A DNA stretch of 57,855 nt from Aeromonas aquatica. GTDB taxonomy: Bacteria; Pseudomonadota; Gammaproteobacteria; Enterobacterales; Aeromonadaceae. The position numbers were made by a program, and so were the translations under genes. Positions 43,922-52,830 of the stretch are shown here, in pieces (position 1 is the stretch's first letter; each line of letters opens with the position of its first letter). The DNA lies in the NCBI RefSeq assembly GCF_000764655.1, contig NZ_JRGL01000098.1, forward strand, positions 1 through 57,855. The letters run 5' to 3'. Below the pieces are notes generated by a model. It saw nothing but the letters and a program-made list of their open reading frames with translations. It was not told the DNA's origin and searched no databases.

Positions 43922-45718
43922 TCAGGCGACGCTGCTGGTCAGTTCGGACAGCAGGTTGGGGGCCGCCGCCAGTATGGTCTGGTTGCGGCCCTGGCGTTTG
44001 GCCTGATACATCGCCATGTCGGCCCTGTGGATCAGCTGATTCAGGCTGTCATCCTCGGGACAACGCTCCGCCACCCCCGTGCTGATGGTCATGTGAGGGG
44101 AGCCAAGGCTCTCGATCCGGCTGCGCAGCTGTTCGGCCAGGTGCCAGCAGGTGGTGCCGTCCTGCGACATGGCCACCAGAAACTCCTCTCCTCCCCAGCG
44201 CCCGACCTGTTGCAGGTCGGGGGCCCAGCGTTTCAGCTCTTCGGCCAGTTTCTGGATGGCCAGATCGCCGGTCTGATGGCCGTGCCTGTCGTTGATCTGC
44301 TTGAAGTGATCGATGTCGATGATGAGCAGGGTCAGTGGCTCGTTCAGTTGCCACTGTTGTGTCAGTCGCTCCAGCAGGGCACGCCGGTTTGGCAACCCGG
44401 TCAGCTGATCGAAGGTGGCGAGCCGGTAGAGATGGCGTGAGTTGCGGTGCAGTCTGCGGGTGGTGAGTCCGAGCATGATCAGGGCGCCCGCCAGCAGCGC
44501 GACCAGCATCAGCTGGTAGTAACGGGCGCTCTGCTGATACAGCAGCTGCTGCCGTTTGCGATCGTTCTCCTGCTGCAGCGCCCTGTTGTTGGCCTCGCTG
44601 CGCGCCAGCTCCATCTCGGCCTGGAAGGCGTTGGCATGCTGGCTCAGGGTCTGATTGAAGTGCTGCTTGTAATGCTGCATGTACTCGGTCATGACCCTGT
44701 AGGCCTCGGGGTAGCGCCCCAGATCCGCCAGCAATCTGGCCTGCAACGCCTGGCCGTCGATGGTGATGGCGTCAGGTCGGGTCGTCAGCAACTGCAATGC
44801 CAGCTGCTTCTCCCCACGGCCCTGCAGCGTCCTGGCCCGGGTCTCGGTCAGGCGGGAGGCCGCCTGTGGATAGCCGAGCCGCTGATAGATGGCCTGGGCC
44901 TCGTCCAGGCTGTGCCAGGCCGCGCGCCACTCCCCCTGTGCATTGAGGGCCATGGCCTGATAGCCGAGCACGATGGCGCGATAGTCTGGCGACAGATCGG
45001 GGTTGGTCAGCAGGGCATCGAGCAGCTTCCTCGCCTTGGCGGGGCGGGCCATGTCGATGTAGAGCCGCGCCATGTTGGCCCTGATGATGGTCTGACTGTT
45101 GGGCTCACGCAGTTGCACCATCAGCCCCAGCGCATCCTGATAATAGGTTTCGGCCTCCCGGTGGAGGCTGAGATCGGCATAGAGGTTGCCAAGGGTCATC
45201 AGCACGCGGGCGCACTGCAGGTCGGAGAGCGCACTCTTTGGCTCTTGTTGCTTGAGGTGAAAAGCGGTCTTGAGCTCGGCTATGGCCTCTTTGAGCTGCT
45301 GGGTGCGGTAGAGGGCGAGCCCGTTCAGGGCGTGCCATTCGGACTGCTGGGCCGGGTGGCCGCCGAGGGTGGGTTGCAGCTGGGCCAGCAGGCTGAGGGC
45401 CAGCTGTGGCGCTTCGGTATCCAGGGTGAGTGCCACCTGCTGCAGCTGGAAGTCCAGCAGCCGCGCGTTTTCCTGGCGGGTGATGGCCAGGGCGCGCGCC
45501 CGGGCGTTGTCGAGTAGGGCTTGTGGATAGCGCCCCAGGGCGGCCTTGGCCAGGGATCTGGCGTGGAACAGCTCCATCTCCTGCTGCGGACTGGCATCGA
45601 GGCGCCGCAGATAGCCGACGGGATCGCGCGCCGCCTGCAATTCAGCCTCTTCCGACAACGGGGGGGAGGCCTGCAACTGGGTCGTCCAGAGCAGCGCCAG
45701 TACCATCACCAATCTCAT
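43922..45718 (-). CDS. Diguanylate cyclase with TPR-type sensor region
   Basis: A 598-residue protein. A signal peptide (MRLVMVLALLWTTQLQA) is followed by about 360 residues of TPR-like helical repeats in the periplasm (AKAALGRYPQALLDNARARA; ALGLMVQLREPNSQTIIRAN). A coiled coil and one membrane helix come next, at about 395-420 (YYQLMLVALLAGALIMLGL). The cytoplasmic GGDEF domain has an intact active site (GRWGGEEFLVAMSQ) and LTIDIDHFKQIND-type metal motif (LLIIDIDHFKQINDRHGHQ). It should make c-di-GMP. The inhibitory RxxD site is not obvious. The signal is unknown. It is divergent from ftnA. Confidence 0.92.
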   Translation of the reverse strand: MRLVMVLALLWTTQLQASPPLSEEAELQAARDPVGYLRRLDASPQQEMELFHARSLAKAALGRYPQALLDNARARALAITRQENARLLDFQLQQVALTLDTEAPQLALSLLAQLQPTLGGHPAQQSEWHALNGLALYRTQQLKEAIAELKTAFHLKQQEPKSALSDLQCARVLMTLGNLYADLSLHREAETYYQDALGLMVQLREPNSQTIIRANMARLYIDMARPAKARKLLDALLTNPDLSPDYRAIVLGYQAMALNAQGEWRAAWHSLDEAQAIYQRLGYPQAASRLTETRARTLQGRGEKQLALQLLTTRPDAITIDGQALQARLLADLGRYPEAYRVMTEYMQHYKQHFNQTLSQHANAFQAEMELARSEANNRALQQENDRKRQQLLYQQSARYYQLMLVALLAGALIMLGLTTRRLHRNSRHLYRLATFDQLTGLPNRRALLERLTQQWQLNEPLTLLIIDIDHFKQINDRHGHQTGDLAIQKLAEELKRWAPDLQQVGRWGGEEFLVAMSQDGTTCWHLAEQLRSRIESLGSPHMTISTGVAERCPEDDSLNQLIHRADMAMYQAKRQGRNQTILAAAPNLLSELTSSVA

Positions 45719-45915
45719 TGCATCTTCTTCCTGACCATTGGCGCCATCATAGAGGCTGAGTCCGGTTACACCATCCTTCTTTGCTTCTCTATGCCCGTAT
45801 GGGGGCCAGGATGAGAGGAAGTTGCGTCACAACAATGGCCTATGACGAAAGCGGACAGTTGATTCGTGCTGCAACAGTGGCGACAATCGTGACCAAATCA
45901 CAGTGGAGAATCAGC

Positions 45916-46440
45916 ATGTTGGCCAAAGCCATGATCGAGAAGTTGAACGAGCAGATTAATCTTGAATTCTATTCCTCCAATCTCTACCTGCAGATGAGCG
46001 CCTGGTGCGAGGACAAGGGCTTCGAAGGGGCTGCCACCTTCCTGCGCAAGCACGCCGCCGAGGAGCGCCAGCACATGGAGCGCCTGTTCACCTACGTGAG
46101 CGAGACCGGCGGCATGCCGCTGCTGGGGGCCATAGAGGCGCCTCCCCATGAGTTCAACTCTTTGGGCGATATCTTCCGTACCACCCTGGAGCATGAGTAC
46201 CACATCACCAAGTGCATCAACGGCCTGGCCCACGTGGCTTTCACCACCCAGGACTACTCCACCTTCAACTTCCTGCAGTGGTACGTGGCCGAGCAGCATG
46301 AAGAAGAGAAGCTGTTCAAGAGCATCGTCGATCGCCTGTCCCTGGTGGGCGAGGATGGCAAGGGCCTCTACTTCATCGACAAGGAGCTGGCCGAGCTGGC
46401 CAAGGGGGCGCCGGCCAGCATCATGGACGGCAACGCCTGA
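45916..46440 (+). CDS. ftnA: Bacterial non-haem ferritin FtnA
   Basis: A 174-residue iron-storage protein forming 24-mer cages. Ferroxidase ligands are seen in [18 protein letters not shown], in [15 protein letters not shown] and in the later [15 protein letters not shown]. No haem-ligand Met pattern of bacterioferritin is present. The ATG at 45916 ([10 protein letters not shown]) has GGAG nine bases upstream; the open frame extends upstream without a start site. The divergent spacer to the cyclase gene (45719-45915) should contain its promoter; I did not find an evident Fur box. Two terminators follow. Confidence 0.96.
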   Translation: MLAKAMIEKLNEQINLEFYSSNLYLQMSAWCEDKGFEGAATFLRKHAAEERQHMERLFTYVSETGGMPLLGAIEAPPHEFNSLGDIFRTTLEHEYHITKCINGLAHVAFTTQDYSTFNFLQWYVAEQHEEEKLFKSIVDRLSLVGEDGKGLYFIDKELAELAKGAPASIMDGNA

Positions 46441-46475
46441 TAGTCGTGGACACTTAGTGTTCAGTCAGTACAATG

Positions 46476-46498
46476 ACGGCCCTCTTGAGGGCCGTTTC
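46476..46498 (+). terminator. Intrinsic terminator of ftnA
   Basis: A perfect 9-bp stem ACGGCCCTC/GAGGGCCGT with a TT loop and TTTCTGTTT after it, 36 bases past the ftnA stop. Confidence 0.88.
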
Positions 46499-46541
46499 TG
46501 TTTACGCCGGTACACTGAGCTATTGGTTTTTGCCCGTGATG

Positions 46542-46562
46542 ACGGCTCTTATGAGCCGTTTT
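46542..46562 (+). terminator. Second terminator-like hairpin before the YhiN gene
   Basis: A 7-bp stem ACGGCTC/GAGCCGT with loop TTAT followed by TTTCGTT, 29 bases before the flavoprotein ATG. It may back up ftnA termination or, if a promoter lies between the hairpins, attenuate the next gene. Confidence 0.65.
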
Positions 46563-46590
46563 CGTTGATCGTTTGATGAGTAGGGTTGTG

Positions 46591-47775
46591 ATGATGCAAG
46601 TGGATGTGGTGGTGATCGGGGCCGGTGCGGCCGGTTTGATGTGTGCGGCCCAGGCAGGCTACCGGGGTCGCTCCGTATTGCTGCTCGACAATGCCAAGAA
46701 GCCGGGCCGCAAGATCCTGATCAGCGGCGGCGGCCGCTGCAACTTCACCAACCATCAGGCCGGCCCCCACGCCTTCCTCTCGGGTAACCCGCACTTCTGC
46801 AAGTCGGCGCTGGCGCGCTACACCCAGCAGGATTTCATCGATCTGGTGGACAGGCACGGGGTGAATTACCACGAACGTACCCTGGGGCAGCTCTTCTGTC
46901 TCGAGAGCGCGAAAGAGATAGTCGATGTGCTGCTCACCGAGTGTGAGTGGGCCGGGGTGACCCAGCAGTACCAGACCGAGATCCTTTCCGTCAGCAAGAC
47001 GGACGACGGCTTCCTGCTCGACACCATCAAGGGAGAGGTGCGCTGCCACTCCCTGGTGGTGGCCACCGGCGGCCTCTCCATGCCCAAGCTCGGTGCCACC
47101 CCCTATGGCTTCAAGCTGGCGGAGCAGTTTGGTCTCAATGTGCTGCCGACCCGCGCCGGACTGGTGCCCTTCACCCTGCATCAGGAGCAGAAGGAGGCGT
47201 TCACCGATCTGGCCGGGGTCAGCCTGCCGGTGGCGGTGACTGCCGAGGATGGCACCCGCTTCAAGGAGGCCATGCTGTTCACCCACCGCGGCCTCTCCGG
47301 CCCGGTCATACTGCAGATCTCCTCCTTCTGGCTGGCGGGGGAGAAGATCCACATCAACCTGCTGCCTGAGCTGGATATCCCGGCGGCCCTCAAGGCCTGG
47401 GCGCTGGCCCATCCGGCCCAGGAGCTGAAGACGGTACTGGGGCGCGAGCTGCCCAAGCGCTTCGTCGACAAGCTGGTGGAGCTGGGGCAACTCGTCAACA
47501 AGCCGATGCGCCAGTACAACGAGCGGGAGCTGGCGGCCATCGCTGCCCTGCTGGGGGATTGGCAGATCCTGCCGAACGGCACCGAGGGTTATCGCACCGC
47601 CGAGGTGACCCTGGGAGGGGTGGATACCAATGAGCTCTCCTCCAAGACCATGGAGGCGCGCACCGTGCCCGGTCTCTACTTCATCGGCGAGGTGGTGGAC
47701 GTCACCGGCTGGCTCGGGGGCTACAACTTCCAGTGGGCCTGGTCCTCCGGCTGGGTAGCCGGGCAGTACTGCTGA
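46591..47775 (+). CDS. yhiN: HI0933/YhiN-family flavoprotein
   Basis: A 394-residue predicted FAD-dependent oxidoreductase of the HI0933 family. The dinucleotide-binding N-terminus is VDVVVIGAGAAGLMCAAQAG. The family signature KPGRKILISGGGRCNFTN follows, and the C-terminal FAD motif is GLYFIGEVVDVTGWLGGYNFQWAWSSG. The reaction is unknown for the family. Several in-frame ATGs exist (46576, 46591, 46594); 46591 is chosen because AGGG lies five bases upstream. It is monocistronic and convergent with fsr. Confidence 0.92.
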   Translation: MMQVDVVVIGAGAAGLMCAAQAGYRGRSVLLLDNAKKPGRKILISGGGRCNFTNHQAGPHAFLSGNPHFCKSALARYTQQDFIDLVDRHGVNYHERTLGQLFCLESAKEIVDVLLTECEWAGVTQQYQTEILSVSKTDDGFLLDTIKGEVRCHSLVVATGGLSMPKLGATPYGFKLAEQFGLNVLPTRAGLVPFTLHQEQKEAFTDLAGVSLPVAVTAEDGTRFKEAMLFTHRGLSGPVILQISSFWLAGEKIHINLLPELDIPAALKAWALAHPAQELKTVLGRELPKRFVDKLVELGQLVNKPMRQYNERELAAIAALLGDWQILPNGTEGYRTAEVTLGGVDTNELSSKTMEARTVPGLYFIGEVVDVTGWLGGYNFQWAWSSGWVAGQYC

Positions 47776-47795
47776 GGCACACGCCAGGCAGTATC

Positions 47796-47836
47796 GAACG
47801 ACCTGAGGTGCCGCCTCTGCACGCCTCAGGCCGTTC
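47796..47836. terminator. Long hairpin between yhiN and fsr
   Basis: Arms GAACGACCTGAGG and CCTCAGGCCGTTC pair over 12 of 13 positions around a 15-base loop. It lies 20 bases after the yhiN stop and 94 bases from the convergent fsr stop. There is no strong U-tract, so the role as terminator is uncertain. Confidence 0.5.
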
Positions 47837-47929
47837 TCACACCGATGTCAGCTGCCTCTCTCCCTTCCACCTTATCCCCCTCGACTCCCATCCCGTGACG
47901 CAGATCTCCTCTCCACGCCAGTGGGCCGA

Positions 47930-49150
47930 TCAGCCCTTCCTGAGCGTGGGCAACAACACCGTCAGCAACCCGATCAGCGGCAGGTAGGCGCAGACCTGAT
48001 ACACGGTTTCGATGCTGGTCGCGTCGGCCAGCTGACCCAGCAGGGCGGCGCCTATGCCCCCCATGCCGAAGGCGAAGCCGAAGAACAGGCCGGAGATGGT
48101 GCCGACCTTGCCGGGGACCAGCTCCTGGGCATAGACCAGGATGGCGGAGAAGGCCGAGGCCAGGATCAGGCCGATGATCACCGAGAGCACCGAGGTCCAG
48201 AACAGGTCGACATGGGGCAGCAGCAGGGTGAAGGGAGCGACGCCGAGGATGGAGATCCAGATCACCCGCTTGCGGCCGATGCGGTCACCGACCGGCCCGC
48301 CGAGCACGGTGCCCGCCGCGACGGCGAACAGGAAGGCAAACAGATAGAGCTGCGCGCTGTCCAGTGACAGGCTGAACTTGTCCATCAGGTAGAAGGTGTA
48401 ATAGCTGCTCAGGCTGGTCATGTAGAAGAACTTGGAGAACATCAGCAGGCCGAGGATGGCCAGCGACCAGCCGATCTGGCGGCGGCTCAGGCCGTTGCCG
48501 GCATGGGCCTTCATCCGTTTATGGAAGTTGGCCCCGTGATGGCTCGACCAGCGCCCGACCAGGCTGAGCACCACGACGCCGACCAGCGCAAACAGCGAGA
48601 ACCAGGCCGCGCTGCCCTGTCCCTGCGGCACTATGATGAGTGCCGCAAGCAGCGGACCTATGGCCGACCCCAGGTTGCCGCCGATCTGGAACAGGGATTG
48701 GGCCAGCCCGGGCTGACTGCCAGCCGCCATGCGGGCGACCCGCGAGGATTCCGGGTGGAAGACTGACGAGCCCATGCCGATCAGCATCGCCGACAGCAGC
48801 ACGGCACCAAAGCTGCCCGCCTGTGACAGGGAGAGCAGGCCGAGCAGGGTGAAACCCATGCCGAGTGGCAGCGAATAAGGCATGGGCCTGCGGTCGGTGT
48901 AGAGGCCGATCAGCGGTTGCAACAGTGAGCCCGTGAACTGATAGGTGAGGGTGATCAGGCCTATCTGGGTGAACGACAGGTTGAGCCCGAGTTTGAGCAG
49001 CGGATAGATGGCCAGCAGCACCGACTGCATCATGTCGTTCAACAGGTGCGAGAAGCTGATCGCGGCGATCACCGGATAAGTGGTGGTATTCAGGGCGTCG
49101 GTCGCGGGGGGCGCGACGAGAGGGCTATCGGTGCTGAGGCTCTTTTCCAT
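47930..49150 (-). CDS. fsr: MFS transporter, fosmidomycin-resistance protein Fsr-like
   Basis: A 406-residue inner-membrane MFS protein, the same length as E. coli Fsr, which exports fosmidomycin. About twelve helices begin near residue 28 (VIAAISFSHLLNDMMQSVLLAIYPLL). The family-typical GLITLTYQFTGSLLQPLIGLYTD and SSVFHPESSRVARMAAG follow TM2 and TM4, and a central loop (HHGANFHKRMKAHAG) divides the halves. The ATG at 49150 (MEKSLSTD) has no strong ribosome site, so the exact start is less sure than the identity. It is divergent from leuE. Confidence 0.92.
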   Translation of the reverse strand: MEKSLSTDSPLVAPPATDALNTTTYPVIAAISFSHLLNDMMQSVLLAIYPLLKLGLNLSFTQIGLITLTYQFTGSLLQPLIGLYTDRRPMPYSLPLGMGFTLLGLLSLSQAGSFGAVLLSAMLIGMGSSVFHPESSRVARMAAGSQPGLAQSLFQIGGNLGSAIGPLLAALIIVPQGQGSAAWFSLFALVGVVVLSLVGRWSSHHGANFHKRMKAHAGNGLSRRQIGWSLAILGLLMFSKFFYMTSLSSYYTFYLMDKFSLSLDSAQLYLFAFLFAVAAGTVLGGPVGDRIGRKRVIWISILGVAPFTLLLPHVDLFWTSVLSVIIGLILASAFSAILVYAQELVPGKVGTISGLFFGFAFGMGGIGAALLGQLADATSIETVYQVCAYLPLIGLLTVLLPTLRKG

Positions 49151-49358
49151 GAGATAGTGTGTCTGTTGTCCATGTATCGCTCTAACATGCCCGATCCTGG
49201 CCCGTCTGGACACAACAAAGTGGGCGGGAGGGGGTTTCCGATCGAGGCGGCGAGAGTGTGGGGACGAACGAAGCGCTGCTCAGATCTTGTGCTTGGCGAG
49301 AGGCGGATTAGTATAGAAAGCCTGCCGTCGTTAGTCGGCTCACCGCCATGGAGGGAAC

Positions 49359-49442
49359 ATGTTTGAAAGCCTGGGAGTCATCAACGTTTGGACCTGCCTG
49401 ACCGGGCTGTTTTCCAAGTCCAGAGGGGCACGCCATGTTTGA
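49359..49442 (+). CDS. Short frame duplicating the leuE N-terminus
   Basis: A 27-residue frame, MFESLGVINVWTCLTGLFSK then SRGARHV and TGA. Its first 57 bases match the first 57 bases of leuE at 48 positions; four of the differences are synonymous. It has its own strong ribosome site (GGAGG six bases before the ATG), and its stop overlaps the leuE start by eight bases. It is either a remnant of a deleted leuE paralogue or a short upstream peptide that couples translation to leuE. Confidence 0.55.
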   Translation: MFESLGVINVWTCLTGLFSKSRGARHV

Positions 49443-50073
49443 GAGTTTGGGAGTCATCAACGTCTGGACCTATCTGGTCGGGCTGTTTTTCATCATCATA
49501 GCGCCGGGCCCCAACTCGATTTATGTGCTGCGCACCGGGGCGACCCGTGGCATAGGCCCGGGTTACAAGGCGGCCCTCGGGGTCTTCGTCGGCGACGCCA
49601 TCCTGATCTTCTGCGCCTATCTGGGCATCGCCTCCCTCATTCGCACCACCCCCCTGCTGTTTACCCTGGTGCGCTACCTCGGCGCCCTCTATCTGCTCTA
49701 TCTGGGGGTGAAGATCCTGCGCGCCAACTTCATCGCCAGGCGGGAAGGGGAGGCATCCGTGGTCGAGTCCGGCGAGCGCTACTTCTCCAAGGCGCTGACC
49801 CTGAGCCTCACCAACCCCAAGGCGATCCTGTTCTACGTCTCCTTCTTCGTGCAGTTCGTCGACTTCAACTATGCCCACACCTGGGTCTCCTATCTGGTGC
49901 TGGCGAGCATGCTGGAGGCCATGAGCTTCGTCTATCTGACCCTGCTGATCTTCGGCGGCACCCTGATGGCGCGCTTCTTTGCGCGCAAGCGGCGCCTGGC
50001 CCGGCTCGGCAACGGCCTGATCGGCCTCTTCTTCATGGGCTTTGCGGCCCGGCTTGCCACCCTCTCTTCCTGA
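49435..50073 (+). CDS. leuE: LysE-family leucine exporter LeuE
   Basis: A 212-residue inner-membrane exporter, the same length as E. coli LeuE. The LysE/RhtB motif appears as FIIIAPGPNSIYVLRTGATRG near the N-terminus, with about six helices. The later block SLTNPKAILFYVSFFVQFVD and C-terminal GLFFMGFAARLATLSS closely match E. coli LeuE. It exports leucine and related amino acids. AGAGGGG lies about seven bases before the ATG at 49435. Its N-terminal 19 codons are duplicated just upstream. Confidence 0.93.
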   Translation: MFESLGVINVWTYLVGLFFIIIAPGPNSIYVLRTGATRGIGPGYKAALGVFVGDAILIFCAYLGIASLIRTTPLLFTLVRYLGALYLLYLGVKILRANFIARREGEASVVESGERYFSKALTLSLTNPKAILFYVSFFVQFVDFNYAHTWVSYLVLASMLEAMSFVYLTLLIFGGTLMARFFARKRRLARLGNGLIGLFFMGFAARLATLSS

Positions 50074-50269
50074 ATCCCTCCAGCAGGCTGGCCCTCTCCC
50101 GGCCAGCCTGCAACGCCGTTGCTCCCTTGGCGGGTCGTCTGAGGTAAACTGGGGCCCGCTCAGGGGCTGCCCATCCTGCTGTGTTCTTTTTTCCCCTCGA
50201 TCTGGGTCGGCAGCCCATGACTCCATACACCTTATAGTGCGCCCCTCGTGGCCCTAGGCCGGAGGGCCC

Positions 50270-51943
50270 ATGCTCGAAAATCAGATGATGTTGTTGGCGG
50301 TGTTTGAACGGGCGGCGCTGATGCTGATGACGCTGTTCCTGCTGACGCGCACCAGACCCTTCCAGCGATTGTTCCAGAAACGGGATCACACCCCGGCCGA
50401 GCTGACGCTGGTCGCCAGCATCTTCGGGCTGTTCGCGGTGTTCAGCACCTACACTGGCATCGCGGTGGAGGGGGCGCTCATCAACGTGCGGATCATCGCC
50501 ATCATCTCCGGCGGCATCCTGTTCGGGCCCTGGGTCGGCATCCCGGCCGGGGTCATCTCGGGGCTGCACCGCTATCTCATCGACATGGATGGCCACACCT
50601 CCATTCCCTGCCTCATCGCCAGCATTATCGCCGGCCTGCTGGCGACCTGGATCCACCTCAACTGCCGCAAGTCGCGGCTCTGGCTGTACGGGATCCTGGC
50701 GGGCATGGCCTGTGAGGGGCTGACCATGCTGCTTATTTGGATCCTGACAGAACCTCATTCTGTCGGGGTCGAGATTGTTAGTCATATCGCCTACCCCATG
50801 ATCGCCGGGGCGCTCTGTATCGGCCTCATCATCAAGCTGGTGCAGGATCTGGACGACGAGAAGGAGATGATTGCCGCCAAGCAGGCCAAGCTGGCGCTGG
50901 ACATCGCGAACCAGACGTTGCCCTTCTTCCAGAACATCGACCGTCACTCCCTCGGCCAGGTGTGCGGGGTGATCCGGCGCGAGATCGACGCCGATGCGGT
51001 GGCCATCACCGACACCCGGGACGTGCTGGCCTATGTGGGGGTGGGCAAGGATTACTACGAGCTGGACGAGCACCACGCTATCAGCGACATGACCCAGCGG
51101 GCCGTGCTGCTGGACCAGATCATCATCAACAACGATCTGCGCCAGTACCACCTGTCGGACTTCCACTCGGTCATCATCATTCCGCTGCGGGAGAACGGCG
51201 CCGTCAGCGGCACCCTCAAGATCTATTACCGCCGCACCCACAGCATCACCAGCTCGTTGCGGGAGATGGCGGTGGGTCTCTCCCAGCTCATCTCCACCCA
51301 GATGGAGGTGTCGCGCATCGAGCAGTTGAAAGAGATGACCCGCAAGGCGGAGTTCACCGCCCTGCAGAGCAAGATCAACCCGCACTTCCTGTTCAATGCC
51401 CTCAACGCCATCTCGTCGCTGATCCGCATCCGTCCCCAGCAGGCGCGCCAGCTGATCGCCAATCTCGCGGACTACCTGCGCTACAACCTCAACAAGGGGG
51501 ACGAGCTCATCGACATCCAGGAGGAGTTGCAGCAGGTGCGCGACTACGTGGCCATCGAGCAGGCCCGCTTCGGCGACAAGCTGGAGGTGGTGTTCGAGGT
51601 GGACGACGTGCACATCCAGGTGCCGAGCCTGCTGCTGCAACCCCTGGTGGAGAACGCCATACTGCACGGCATCCAGCCCCGCAGCGCGCCGGGCCGGGTC
51701 ACCATAGAGGTGAAGCAGCTGGCGGGCGGCATCCGGGTGGCGGTGCGCGACACCGGTTACGGCATCAGCCAGGCGGTGATCGACGGGGTGGCCGCCGGCC
51801 GGGTGGAGAGCCGCAGCATCGGCCTGATGAACGTTCATCAACGGGTCAAGCTGCTGTACGGGGACGGGCTGCAGCTCAGGCGGCTCGAACCCGGCACCGA
51901 AGTCTGTTTCTATCTGCCGGATCCGGAGGCCATGCCGTGCTGA
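50270..51943 (+). CDS. ypdA: LytS-type sensor histidine kinase YpdA
   Basis: A 557-residue inner-membrane kinase. Residues 1-about 205 are a 5TM-Lyt receptor domain (INVRIIAIISGGILFGPWVGIPAGVISGLHRYL). A GAF domain follows at about 225-350, then a His_kinase domain with the phospho-acceptor in KINPHFLFNALNAISSL (about residue 370) and an ATPase domain (LLLQPLVENAILHGI; DTGYGIS). In E. coli YpdA senses extracellular pyruvate and activates YpdB; the BtsS paralogue is similar, and the choice of YpdA rests on the YpdB-like partner and adjacent yhjX. GGAGGG lies upstream of the ATG at 50270. Confidence 0.9.
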   Translation: MLENQMMLLAVFERAALMLMTLFLLTRTRPFQRLFQKRDHTPAELTLVASIFGLFAVFSTYTGIAVEGALINVRIIAIISGGILFGPWVGIPAGVISGLHRYLIDMDGHTSIPCLIASIIAGLLATWIHLNCRKSRLWLYGILAGMACEGLTMLLIWILTEPHSVGVEIVSHIAYPMIAGALCIGLIIKLVQDLDDEKEMIAAKQAKLALDIANQTLPFFQNIDRHSLGQVCGVIRREIDADAVAITDTRDVLAYVGVGKDYYELDEHHAISDMTQRAVLLDQIIINNDLRQYHLSDFHSVIIIPLRENGAVSGTLKIYYRRTHSITSSLREMAVGLSQLISTQMEVSRIEQLKEMTRKAEFTALQSKINPHFLFNALNAISSLIRIRPQQARQLIANLADYLRYNLNKGDELIDIQEELQQVRDYVAIEQARFGDKLEVVFEVDDVHIQVPSLLLQPLVENAILHGIQPRSAPGRVTIEVKQLAGGIRVAVRDTGYGISQAVIDGVAAGRVESRSIGLMNVHQRVKLLYGDGLQLRRLEPGTEVCFYLPDPEAMPC

Positions 51944-51969
51944 GCGCTATCAATATTGAGAAGGAAGAT

Positions 51970-51996
51970 ATGACTCGAGAGATGCAGCCATGTTGA
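51970..51996 (+). CDS. Possible 8-residue coupling frame between ypdA and ypdB
   Basis: ATG at 51970 follows AAGGAAG by two to three bases and encodes MTREMQPC before TGA, ending seven bases inside ypdB. The ribosome site here is stronger than the one directly before ypdB (GAGAG at ten bases), so ribosomes could load here and restart at ypdB. Short and possibly fortuitous. Confidence 0.3.
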   Translation: MTREMQPC

Positions 51997-52721
51997 AAGC
52001 CATCATTGTTGAAGACGAATATCTGGCCCGTGAGGAGCTCATCTATCTGGTGAACCAGCACAGCAGCATCGAGATAGTGGCGAGCTTCGAGGACGGTCTG
52101 GAGGCGTTCAAGTACCTGCAGGATCACGAGGTGGACGTGGTGTTTCTGGATATCCAGATCCCCTCCATCGACGGCCTGCTGCTGGCCAAGAACCTGCACA
52201 AGTCGAGCCATCCGCCCCACATCGTCTTCGTCACCGCCTACAAGGAGTTCGCGGTGGAGGCGTTCGAGCTGGAGGCGTTCGACTACATCCTCAAGCCCTA
52301 CAACGAGCCGCGCCTCATCAGCCTGTTGCAAAAACTCGAGCATGCCGGCAAGTCACAGGCGGGGCAGGGGGCCGAGGTGAGCGTGCCGCAGAACCGCACA
52401 GTCAACCTGGTGAAGGGGGAGCGCATCATAGTCACCCCCTGCGAGCAGATCTATTACGCCGAGGCGGACGAGAAGCTGACCCATGTCTACACCCGCACCG
52501 ATCGCTACGTGATGCCCATGACCATCAGCGAGTTCGTCAGCCGGCTGCCGGCGGAGGGCTTCTTTCGCTGCCACAGATCCTACTGCGTCAACATCAACAA
52601 GATCCGCGAAATCGTGCCCTGGTTCAACAGTACCTACCTCATCCGACTCCATGATCTGCCGTTCGAGGTGCCGGTCAGTCGCAGCAACATCAAGGCGTTC
52701 CGTCAGCTGATGCGGCTCTGA
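51990..52721 (+). CDS. ypdB: LytTR response regulator YpdB
   Basis: A 243-residue regulator. The receiver domain (about 1-120) has the acidic pair VEDE, phospho-acceptor Asp54 in VVFLDIQIPSIDG, and the Thr/Lys in FVTAYKE and YILKPY. The LytTR DNA-binding domain is at about 140-243 (VKGERIIVTPCEQIYYAEAD; FFRCHRSYCVNINKIREI; FEVPVSRSNIKAFRQLM). It matches E. coli YpdB (244 residues) closely from memory. YpdB activates yhjX in E. coli; here yhjX is the next gene, and a YpdB-type direct repeat lies just after the ypdB stop. Confidence 0.93.
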   Translation: MLKAIIVEDEYLAREELIYLVNQHSSIEIVASFEDGLEAFKYLQDHEVDVVFLDIQIPSIDGLLLAKNLHKSSHPPHIVFVTAYKEFAVEAFELEAFDYILKPYNEPRLISLLQKLEHAGKSQAGQGAEVSVPQNRTVNLVKGERIIVTPCEQIYYAEADEKLTHVYTRTDRYVMPMTISEFVSRLPAEGFFRCHRSYCVNINKIREIVPWFNSTYLIRLHDLPFEVPVSRSNIKAFRQLMRL

Positions 52722-52722
52722 T

Positions 52723-52753
52723 TGTCATTCATTCCCGCCGATCTGCATTTCAT
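52723..52753 (+). promoter_or_regulatory. Putative YpdB binding direct repeat upstream of yhjX
   Basis: TGCATTTCAT at 52744-52753 matches the E. coli YpdB half-site GGCATTTCAT at nine of ten bases. Exactly 21 bases upstream is TGTCATTCAT (52723-52732), matching six of ten, including TTCAT. The 11-base spacer equals the reported E. coli architecture. It lies 78 bases before the yhjX ATG. Confidence 0.7.
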
Positions 52754-52830
52754 GCCTTAATCGGTCGGCACGAGCCGCGTCTTGCCTATAGTGGCCTCAA
52801 TTTCCTTAAGGCCATCGCCCGAGACGCATC

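Noticed and set aside
50033..51841. A 602-codon minus-strand frame opposite ypdA
   Set aside because: Antisense shadow of a well-conserved kinase gene, with a composition dominated by His, Gln, Asp and Gly.
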